A stretch of DNA of 5,265 nucleotides from Fibrobacteria bacterium GUT77 (GTDB lineage Bacteria; Fibrobacterota; Chitinivibrionia; Chitinivibrionales; Chitinispirillaceae): contig LIUJ01000159.1 of assembly GCA_001462255.1 (NCBI GenBank), forward strand, positions 1 through 5,265, written 5' to 3'. The translations under genes were made by a program, and so were the position numbers. Of this stretch, positions 1 to 5,265 are shown piece by piece. Numbering within the stretch: the stretch's first letter is position 1; every line of letters starts with the position of its first letter. Under the pieces are notes generated by a model, which saw only the letters and a program-made list of their open reading frames with translations, was not told where the DNA came from and made no database searches.

Positions 1-70
1 CTCGCAATGACGGTCATTGCGAGGCGGTGCATTGAGCGTAGTCGAAATGAGCGTAGCGACGAAGCAATCC
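1..70. repeat. Palindromic dispersed-type repeat, probably one of a head-to-head pair
   Basis: Bases 1-23 form a perfect inverted repeat: CTCGCAATGAC, one central G, then GTCATTGCGAG. To its right lie two direct copies of GAGCGTAG (34-41 and 49-56), then GACGAAGCAATCCCG. ATTGC at 16-20 and GCAAT at 64-68 give the right-hand unit short inverted ends. From memory, repeats that begin GTCATTGCGAG and end GAAGCAATCC, and others containing GAGCGTAGTCGAAATG, occur in many copies in intergenic DNA of several bacterial phyla; I could not search for copies here. The palindrome is what two units in opposite orientation would create where they meet, so a second copy may lie just left of the window. It codes for nothing I can see. 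The right boundary near 70-75 is approximate. Confidence 0.7.
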
Positions 71-454
71 CGAAGAATTACAGTCTAATTTAAACCAACA
101 ATAATGATATACGTTCTTTAGAGGGTTACAAGCGGGTATTTTGTCCGTTTCGAGTCTTTATCAAGGAATGTTTTCACAGTATCCTCAAGCAACCGCGCCC
201 GTCCCCCCAAACGCGAAACTGTTCGTCGTTCACCGTTTTAATATACTTTGTGGGACGCGTGGAAGTCAATTTTTTTTTAAAATTCGGCGTATCGCGAAAT
301 ATTATATTACCGGTATGGGCGCGTACGTAACCAAAAAACATTGAATTGGCTTGCGGCGATATTATATTTATACGCGGTACCCATAACCGAACGGGACGGG
401 CGGGGTTTACCCGCTACGGGCGTTTTGTCTCTTAAAAACATAGCATACATATAC
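71..454. other. AT-rich intergenic spacer without a recognisable gene
   Basis: No supported gene is present. One open frame (141-344, +) would start with TTG, lacks a ribosome binding site and resembles no family I know. The stretch contains a T9A4 tract (270-282), two identical ATATTATATT blocks (299-308 and 359-368) with a near copy further right (466-475), and a GC-rich patch near 391-422 able to form short hairpins. It may be the upstream control region of the Rrf2-type gene plus decayed DNA left next to the repeat. No tRNA or small-RNA fold was recognised by eye. Confidence 0.6.
341..368 (+). promoter_or_regulatory. Weak candidate promoter upstream of the Rrf2-type gene
   Basis: TTGAAT (341-346) and TATATT (363-368) are separated by 16 bases and resemble a housekeeping -35/-10 pair. 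If used, the leader would be about 140 bases and would include the GC-rich hairpin region at 396-422. A rival nearer the gene is TTGTCT (425-430) with TATACT (450-455), but its 19-base spacing is long. AT-rich DNA produces such matches by chance, so this is only a candidate. Confidence 0.2.
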
Positions 455-484
455 TACATACATCTATATTATATATCGTATGTA
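455..484. promoter_or_regulatory. Inverted repeat, possible operator of the Rrf2-type gene
   Basis: TACATAC (455-461) and GTATGTA (478-484) are perfect inverted copies separated by a 16-base AT-only-but-two spacer, ending 31 bases before the start codon. A direct copy of CATACAT also occurs at 444-450 and 457-463, so the left arm is effectively doubled. Rrf2 regulators are dimers that bind dyad sites in promoters and many repress their own gene. The position therefore fits an autoregulatory operator. The 16-base gap is wider than in many known Rrf2 sites and the DNA is AT-rich, so chance is possible. Confidence 0.35.
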
Positions 485-500
485 TTGTTTATTAGGTAAT

Positions 501-508
501 AAAGGAGG
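501..508 (+). promoter_or_regulatory. Strong ribosome binding site fixing the Rrf2 start
   Basis: AAAGGAGG lies 7 bases before the ATG at 516. It settles the start: an in-frame ATG at 480 would place this site inside the coding region, and its 12 extra residues are not part of the family's usual N-terminus, which begins MKISTKGRYAL. Confidence 0.9.
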
Positions 509-515
509 CCAAAGC

Positions 516-953
516 ATGAAAATATCAACCAAAGGCAGGTACGCCCTGCGTATGTTGCTTGATCTGGCGGAGCATAGGGGCGACGGCTTCATATCCCTCA
601 AGGAGATCGCCGAAAGGCAGAACATATCGAAGCTGTATTTGGAGCAGATCGTCTCACTTCTGCACACGTCCAACATTTTGCGCACCAACCGGGGAAAGTT
701 GGGCGGCTATATGCTGGCTAAGGATCCGTCGAGCTGTACGGTGGGGCAGATACTGCGCATTACCGAGGGCAGTTTGGCGCCGGTAGTCTGCCTCGACAAC
801 GACGTGAATATGTGCGACCGGATAGGGTTCTGCAAGACGCTTCCGATGTGGACGGGGCTAAATAAGGTCATAAACGAGTACTTATACGGCGTTACGTTGC
901 AGGATATGTTGGAGCAACACCAGTATCAGGGCGCGGATCACTACGTTATTTAG
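516..953 (+). CDS. Rrf2-family transcriptional regulator, probable Fe-S sensor
   Basis: This 145-residue cytoplasmic DNA-binding protein has the normal length for the Rrf2/IscR family. Residues 1-13 (MKISTKGRYALRM) are the family's hallmark start. A winged helix-turn-helix follows: ISLKEIAERQNISKLYLEQI (26-45), then the wing around RGKLGGYMLAK (59-69). Cysteines 92, 100 and 106 (spacing C-X7-C-X5-C) match the positions that hold a 2Fe-2S cluster in IscR (its C92, C98, C104) and related sensors. The DNA affinity of such proteins often depends on cluster or redox state, controlling Fe-S assembly, cysteine metabolism or nitric-oxide responses; none of these targets is nearby, so the regulon is unknown. 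The 7-residue first gap is commoner in CymR/RsrR-like and anaerobe members than in IscR, so I do not name it iscR. A possible self-operator lies at 455-484. The gene ends 5 bases from the end of the opposing cyclase gene. Confidence 0.93.
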   Translation: MKISTKGRYALRMLLDLAEHRGDGFISLKEIAERQNISKLYLEQIVSLLHTSNILRTNRGKLGGYMLAKDPSSCTVGQILRITEGSLAPVVCLDNDVNMCDRIGFCKTLPMWTGLNKVINEYLYGVTLQDMLEQHQYQGADHYVI

Positions 954-958
954 GTTTC

Positions 959-3151
959 TTATTTGGAGCCGACCGTCATACTCGGATTGTAGAGCGTCAC
1001 CCTGTTTCTTCCGCCCTTTTTTGACGCGTAAAGCGCCTTGTCCGAGCAGTCTATGACCTCTTGTTGCGTGGTTCCGTGGGTAGGGTATGTTACGCAACCT
1101 ATGCTTATGGTAACGCGCAGTTTGTTTTGGCCGCTCTCTATTACTTTGGCCTCCACGGTTTGTCTTATGCGCTCGGCTATGGCCATGGCGCCTTGTTCGG
1201 CCGTTTCGGGGAGCACCACGGCGAACTCTTCGCCGCCGTATCGGGCGGGAAAGTCGTTTGCCCGCACGGAGCTCTTTATGCAACCGGCAATCTCGCGCAA
1301 CACCAGGTCGCCGACCGGGTGGCCGTAGGTGTCGTTGAAGTTTTTGAAGTGGTCTATATCCGTGAGGAGCATAGAGAGCGGGCGTCCGTGGCGCTTTGCC
1401 CTTTCGAACTCGCGCGCCGCTATCTCTTGGAAGGTGCGGTGGTTGTTGAGGCCGGTCAGTCCGTCGGTTGTGGCCAACTTTTCCATCCTCATGTACAGCA
1501 TAGACCTCGCGAGGGCAACGGAGGCGTTTTCAACCATGATTGTGAGTATTTGCTCAAGTTCGGGGTTGAAAAAACCCGGCGTCGCGCTTTCCGCAGAGAA
1601 GAGCCCTACGTATCCGCGTTCGCCGCCGCTGACGGGTATGATTAGGAGCGAGCGGAGGTGCGGGTTTTCCGGTTCCTCGGGGACAAAACGGTAGCTTCTC
1701 TTTGCCCGTATGTCGGGGATGTTTACCGAGCAGCCCTTGTTGAACGCGTAGGCGTATATGCCGCCGGAGTTGGTCGCGAACTCCATTCCCTCGGCGAGCT
1801 CCGCCGCCGCGCCGCTTATGTGTTGCAACTTGATGGAGTTTCTTTCGCGGTCGTGCAATATCACCATAAGCCGCGAGCAAGACGGGGCGGCCTTAGGCAC
1901 CATATCCAAAATCGCCTTGAATATCTCCTCCGGTTTGAGCGCCACGGAGAGGTTGTGGCTTAGTTCGTACAAGGCGTTGAAGTTTTTGGCCGCGTGCTCT
2001 AAGGAAACGCGCATACGTATGTTCACTATCAGCGCGGCGGCGATGATGGCGAAGCGCCGCATAAGTTCTTTGTCGTGTTCGGTGAAGGCGTTTTTGTTTA
2101 TGCTGTCTACGGCCAGCACGCCTATGAGTTCCTTGCTGCCTTCGGCCACAATGGGGGCGGCGAGTATGGAGCACACGCCCTCGTTTTTGGTGTAGTAGGG
2201 CAGTCCGCCGCCTTGGTAGAGCGAGAGGTCGCCGCTCATAAACAACATATTGTCGCTCGCCGTTTTGCCTATAACGCCGGCGCCCATGGGGATTTGCACG
2301 TTGTCTACTACCTGTACGCCGACCTTGGCGTCGTAACAGTTGAGCGCCAAGGTGTTTTTGGCGCCGTCGTATATGAAGGCGCTCGCCGTGAGGCCCTTGA
2401 AGTTGTAACGCATGAAGAAGAGCATAGACTTGAGTTGCACGTTCACGCCCTCGCCGCCTACGTTTAAAAGCGCGATGGTGTCGGTGGACGACGCGGAGCC
2501 GTCTATCCGCAGGGTACGGGTGCCCGACCCAAGCGGCACGGTGGCGTTTTCGGCGGACGAGCTCTTCTTGGGGGATTCCCTCCGCGCCGCGCCGGAGAGC
2601 GCGTTGTCGCGTACCTCCTCAAGCATTGCGTCGAACTCACGCTGTTGCGCCGCGCCGCGCCTCTTGAGCACCCACCACGGAACGATCCCGGCGGCAAACG
2701 ACAGCGCCCAAAAGCCTACTAATCGGATATATAACGAGACCGGTTCGCCGGTAGGTATTGCCTCACGCTCCTCTATAATAACCTGCCCGGAGTAAAAAAA
2801 CGCGGAGAAGAGGAACACCGCGCCCCACGCGAAATCGAGCCTGACAAGCGCCGATAAGGCCACGGAGGCGGCGAGAAGCACCGGATAGACGCCCTGCAAC
2901 CCCTCGTTGGCCGGAAACAACGTTCTCGACAACAACACCATGGAAATCGGCCACAAAAAGAGGTACGCGCCGGCCTTGCGGAGCGGCCTACGCAACGCCC
3001 GCCACAACACTACGCTCGCCGCCGCCAGCGGAAACACCATCCCCGTGTACCCAAAAAAGCCGGATCCGTCGTCGCCGGCCCCGTTTATAAAACCGGAAGC
3101 GGCCACGGCGGCTATGCCGATTGTAAGTATATAATTAAGGATAGCGAACAT
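959..3151 (-). CDS. Membrane-bound diguanylate cyclase with two GAF domains
   Basis: This 730-residue protein probably makes cyclic di-GMP from two GTP at the inner membrane. Residues 1-162 contain about six hydrophobic segments (roughly 4-20, 32-50, 60-79, 88-103, 107-125, 141-161), followed by basic KRRG. A charged helix (167-182) and a low-complexity linker (185-222) come next. Two GAF-like ligand-binding domains follow: about 225-380, ending in GVLAVDS...FTEHDKELMRRFA, and about 388-550. The GGDEF domain (553-720) is complete: DGLTGLNNHR (563-572), TDIDHFKNFNDTYGH with metal-site D598, GGEEF at 639-643, and RAND at 630-633 exactly five residues earlier, the RxxD inhibitory site. It should therefore be active and feedback-inhibited. 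I see no EAL or HD-GYP domain. The ligands of the membrane and GAF parts cannot be read from sequence. The ATG at 3151 has only weak Shine-Dalgarno matches (GAAG very close to it), but the hydrophobic N-terminus supports this start. The gene has its own transcription unit, divergent from the GT9-like gene. Confidence 0.93.
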   Translation of the reverse strand: MFAILNYILTIGIAAVAASGFINGAGDDGSGFFGYTGMVFPLAAASVVLWRALRRPLRKAGAYLFLWPISMVLLSRTLFPANEGLQGVYPVLLAASVALSALVRLDFAWGAVFLFSAFFYSGQVIIEEREAIPTGEPVSLYIRLVGFWALSFAAGIVPWWVLKRRGAAQQREFDAMLEEVRDNALSGAARRESPKKSSSAENATVPLGSGTRTLRIDGSASSTDTIALLNVGGEGVNVQLKSMLFFMRYNFKGLTASAFIYDGAKNTLALNCYDAKVGVQVVDNVQIPMGAGVIGKTASDNMLFMSGDLSLYQGGGLPYYTKNEGVCSILAAPIVAEGSKELIGVLAVDSINKNAFTEHDKELMRRFAIIAAALIVNIRMRVSLEHAAKNFNALYELSHNLSVALKPEEIFKAILDMVPKAAPSCSRLMVILHDRERNSIKLQHISGAAAELAEGMEFATNSGGIYAYAFNKGCSVNIPDIRAKRSYRFVPEEPENPHLRSLLIIPVSGGERGYVGLFSAESATPGFFNPELEQILTIMVENASVALARSMLYMRMEKLATTDGLTGLNNHRTFQEIAAREFERAKRHGRPLSMLLTDIDHFKNFNDTYGHPVGDLVLREIAGCIKSSVRANDFPARYGGEEFAVVLPETAEQGAMAIAERIRQTVEAKVIESGQNKLRVTISIGCVTYPTHGTTQQEVIDCSDKALYASKKGGRNRVTLYNPSMTVGSK

Positions 3152-3248
3152 TGTCTTCGTCTTTACGGTATCAAAAATTTTAAACCTTCAAACCCGATAT
3201 AAAAATAAATATACATTACGCCGTTGCGCCATAATTTATTTTAACGAT
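3152..3248. promoter_or_regulatory. Divergent intergenic region with a candidate promoter for the GT9-like gene
   Basis: This 97-base AT-rich spacer must hold the start signals for the cyclase gene (leftward) and the GT9-like gene (rightward). For the rightward gene, TTCAAA (3187-3192) and TATACA (3210-3215) are exactly 17 bases apart, each matching four of six consensus bases, which would give a leader of roughly 27 bases. For the leftward gene the best -10 I see is TAAAAT (complement of 3177-3182), without a good -35. No clear dyad operator is visible. Confidence 0.4.
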
Positions 3249-4367
3249 ATGAGCGACAAAACCAAAAACATCGGGCGTTTCAAAAGGCTGCTCCTCCGCC
3301 TTATAGGGCCTAAGCTGTCGCAGTGGGTCATTCTGCAACTGCTGCGCAAAAGAATAGACGGGAGCCCGGCGGTCCTGCCGGCCGACCTCAACCGTTGCAC
3401 GGAGATACTCTTCATCCTACCCGCCGACGGGATCGACATGATCTTCCAAATGGAGGCCCTCTTTTCCATTGTCGGCAGGTACAAAAACTCCAACCTAACC
3501 TTTATATGCCCGTCCGCCCACACCTCGTTCGTAAACACCTTCAAAAACGCGCGCGTGATGAAATTCAACCCGGCGGAATTCGCGCTTTACGGCGCCGAGT
3601 TCAACAGGCTCGTCGCGGAGCTAACGGTCAAATCTTTCGATATATGCGTTATGCTTGAGCGGCGTTACACGCTCGCCCACCTCTATTTGGCGGGTTTGAG
3701 CCGCGCCCACCTGCGCGTAGGCTGGGACTCCGGGAACAGTTACCCGTTCCTAAACATACGCTTGGTAGCCTCGGAGCGGGAGGGCGTGTCGGTGTGGGAG
3801 CGCAACTTGGAGGCGGCAAAGATATTAGAGGCCGACATAGAGTCGCGTCCGCGCTGGGGCGTCCAAAAATCCGCCGCCGAGGAGGTAGCGCAACTTTTAA
3901 GCGAAAACAAGCTCAAAAAAGACCCCGCGCTCATCTGCATAGACCTAATAAGTTTAGAGAACAATTGCGGTAAGGAGTGGTGCGCCGATATGATGAAGAC
4001 GCTAAAAGGCTCCTACGGGCTGGGCCGGTTTTACGTATACGGCGGAACGGAAGAAGACAATCAACCCCCAAAAGAGGCCCCGTTTCCAATCATGCCGCCG
4101 ATGTCGATCCCCAAGACCGCCGCCCTAATATCATATACCGACGTAGTAATAGCGGGATTCGGCCGCATATTCGGCTTATCCCAAATATCCTCAAAGAGCA
4201 AGATGGTGCCGGTGCTCTCAAAAGACCAGCACGTTGCGTATTGCAAGAAAAACGAGAGAATAATGCCGGTGGTCTTTTCGGACAAACCGGGGCCGGAGGA
4301 TATTAAGGCTCTCGTTAGGAACATTAAGGAGATATTGAGCCGCGCTATCCCGCCATCTTCCCCTTAA
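3249..4367 (+). CDS. Diverged GT9 (heptosyltransferase-like) family protein
   Basis: This 372-residue protein has the overall plan of glycosyltransferase family 9, whose members add ADP-heptose and related sugars to LPS core. Residues 1-36 are basic and amphipathic (FKRLLLRLIG, LLRKRI) and may touch the membrane. The first Rossmann-like half runs about 50-190: TEILFILPADGID (51-63, where the family has a GD motif), a strand LTFICPS (83-89), FDICVML (130-136) and RVGWDSG (156-162). The second half starts PALICIDLIS (226-235), keeps the family's K-x-W as K242 and W244, then has FYVYGG (261-266) and YTDVVIAGFGRIFGLS (296-311). In active members the last block normally reads close to D(S/T)GPMHLA; here it is GFGRIFGLS, so the donor-site signature is lost. 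The protein may use another substrate or be non-catalytic. No other cell-envelope gene is visible. There is no Shine-Dalgarno before the ATG, and the next Met is residue 64, inside the first domain, so this start is preferred. The 3' end overlaps flhB. Confidence 0.7.
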   Translation: MSDKTKNIGRFKRLLLRLIGPKLSQWVILQLLRKRIDGSPAVLPADLNRCTEILFILPADGIDMIFQMEALFSIVGRYKNSNLTFICPSAHTSFVNTFKNARVMKFNPAEFALYGAEFNRLVAELTVKSFDICVMLERRYTLAHLYLAGLSRAHLRVGWDSGNSYPFLNIRLVASEREGVSVWERNLEAAKILEADIESRPRWGVQKSAAEEVAQLLSENKLKKDPALICIDLISLENNCGKEWCADMMKTLKGSYGLGRFYVYGGTEEDNQPPKEAPFPIMPPMSIPKTAALISYTDVVIAGFGRIFGLSQISSKSKMVPVLSKDQHVAYCKKNERIMPVVFSDKPGPEDIKALVRNIKEILSRAIPPSSP

Positions 4368-5265
4368 GTTTGTAAACGTAGGCGATAATCTGCGCCACCG
4401 CCTCAAAAAACTCTCCGGGTATGGGTTCTCCCACCTCCACCATGTCGTACATAGCCCGCGCCAACGGCTTGTCCTCATAAAGCGGTACGTCGTTCTCTTC
4501 CGCTATCTTCTTTATCCTAAGCGCCACCAGATCCTTGCCTTTGGCCACCACGAGCGGGGCGTCGTTCTTTTCGGGATCGTATAAGAGCGCTATCGCCAAG
4601 TGCGTCGGGTTCGTCACCACCACCGACGCCTGCGGAACCTGATCCATCATCTTGCGCCGCGCCATCTCCCTCTGCAACGCTCGGATACGCGCCTTCACCT
4701 GCGGGTCTCCCTCCATCTGCTTGTGCTCTTCTTTTATCTCCTGGTGCGACATCTTCAACTTCTTCTCATGCTCGTAGCGCTGGTACCCGTAATCGGCTAA
4801 GGCAATTACGAGCATAACGAGGGAGGTACGCAAAAATATGTCGTAGGCGGAGGTCAACACAAACTGCCATATCATCATTACGGAGACGTCGGCAAGGGTA
4901 ATGAGTACCTCGTACTCGTCCCTTATGGTGGCGTAGGCGATGTAGCCTATAAGACAAATCTTGAGGATGTTTTTGATTGTTTCAACAACGGTGCGCATGG
5001 AAAATATCCGCTGGAAGCCGCTTATGGGATTGAGCTTTTCAAGCTTGGGCATCATGGGCTCAAACGTAAAGAGCAACCCTATCTGCACCACGTTGGCCAA
5101 CACCCCCGCGCACAAGATGGCGCCTACAAACGGCAAAATAATCTTCATGAGAACGACCAATGCCCCCTGAGACAACTCTATGAGACGCTGCATACTCATA
5201 TCGGGAACGGAGCAGAGGGCGAAGTAATCGCGGATGTGAGCGTCAAACTCCCGCATCATCCACGG
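4345..5265 (-). CDS. flhB: Flagellar type III export switch protein FlhB (5' end outside window)
   Basis: FlhB sits in the inner-membrane export gate of the flagellar type III secretion apparatus and switches export from rod/hook to filament proteins after cutting itself. The frame is open to the window edge, so 306 codons plus the stop are visible; compared with typical FlhB (about 350-380 residues), roughly 50 N-terminal residues with the first membrane helix are missing. Numbering from the internal Met at 5259, the membrane segments are about 33-63, 94-112 and 125-155, with the conserved loop LNPISGFQRIFS at 76-87. The linker (HEKKLKMSHQEIKEEHKQ, 164-181, and EGDPQVKARIRALQREMARR, 183-202) is typical. 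The autocleavage motif NPTH is intact at 217-220 (bases 4600-4611), followed by the cytoplasmic domain with APLVVAKG (234-241) and PLARAMYDMVEVG (265-277). The C-terminus ends soon after AYVYKLKGK, as in short FlhB forms. The virulence homologue (SctU/YscU) is less likely because the linker and tail match FlhB. It is the last gene of its unit; flhA, often next, does not follow. Confidence 0.95.
   Translation of the reverse strand, partial: PWMMREFDAHIRDYFALCSVPDMSMQRLIELSQGALVVLMKIILPFVGAILCAGVLANVVQIGLLFTFEPMMPKLEKLNPISGFQRIFSMRTVVETIKNILKICLIGYIAYATIRDEYEVLITLADVSVMMIWQFVLTSAYDIFLRTSLVMLVIALADYGYQRYEHEKKLKMSHQEIKEEHKQMEGDPQVKARIRALQREMARRKMMDQVPQASVVVTNPTHLAIALLYDPEKNDAPLVVAKGKDLVALRIKKIAEENDVPLYEDKPLARAMYDMVEVGEPIPGEFFEAVAQIIAYVYKLKGKMAG

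Noticed and set aside
141..165. GTTTCGAGTC resembles a tRNA T-loop
   Set aside because: No T-stem pairs around it and no acceptor, D or anticodon arms could be placed nearby.
255..282. T9 run after GACGCGTGGAAGTC as an intrinsic terminator
   Set aside because: The possible stem before the T-run has only about three pairs, and no gene ends just upstream on this strand.
141..344. 67-codon open frame in the left spacer, TTG start
   Set aside because: There is no ribosome binding site, the start is TTG, the composition follows the AT-rich spacer and the peptide resembles no family I know. I treat it as chance, although a decayed gene cannot be excluded.
480..515. Upstream in-frame ATG extending the Rrf2 protein by 12 residues
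   Set aside because: The strong Shine-Dalgarno at 501-508 and the family-typical MKISTKGRYAL start point to 516.
1061..1645. Long open frame on the + strand within the cyclase gene (194 codons)
   Set aside because: It is a shadow of the opposite-strand GGDEF/GAF coding sequence, its product has no recognisable domain, and the cyclase frame has clear motifs throughout.
3236..3568. Minus-strand open frame of 110 codons over the start of the GT9-like gene
   Set aside because: It lies antisense to a better-supported gene, has no motif and runs into the shared intergenic region without start signals.
4280..4345. Search for a terminator of flhB within the GT9-like 3' end (GC-rich words near 4290-4305)
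   Set aside because: CCGGCCCCGG near 4290-4300 would need an impossibly small loop and no T-run follows on the minus strand, so no terminator is called.

Overview
The window (5265 bases) looks like an ordinary chromosomal segment of a flagellated, probably diderm bacterium. Flagella are indicated by flhB at the right edge. A diderm envelope is only suggested, by a protein resembling LPS heptosyltransferases. Coding regions are moderately GC-rich with many ATA and AGG codons, while the spacers are clearly AT-rich. I cannot assign a phylum from sequence alone. There are no RNA genes, transposases, phage genes or CRISPR arrays.

Layout. Bases 1-70 hold a palindromic, dispersed-type repeat. Bases 71-515 are a long AT-rich spacer with no convincing gene; its right end carries possible control elements for the first gene. 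These are an inverted repeat at 455-484, a GC-rich hairpin region at 396-422 and a strong Shine-Dalgarno at 501-508. Gene 1 (516-953, +) is an Rrf2-family regulator with three cysteines placed as in Fe-S-binding members. Gene 2 (959-3151, -) is a large membrane diguanylate cyclase with six predicted membrane segments, two GAF domains and a GGEEF domain with an intact product-inhibition site. A 97-base divergent spacer (3152-3248) separates it from gene 3 (3249-4367, +), a diverged glycosyltransferase-family-9-like protein whose usual C-terminal signature is altered. Gene 4 (4345-5265, -, cut by the window edge) is flhB, the export-switch protein of the flagellar type III secretion apparatus.

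How the genes relate. The orientation is + - + -, so this is not one operon. Genes 1/2 and 3/4 meet tail to tail, with 5 bases between the first pair and a 23-base overlap in the second, leaving no room for ordinary intergenic terminators. Cyclic di-GMP commonly controls motility, so a diguanylate cyclase near flhB is suggestive, but it has its own transcription unit. I see no multi-gene novel system. The points most worth checking are the head-to-head repeat at the left edge, the possible operator of the Rrf2 gene, the altered GT9-like protein, and the compact convergent gene ends.
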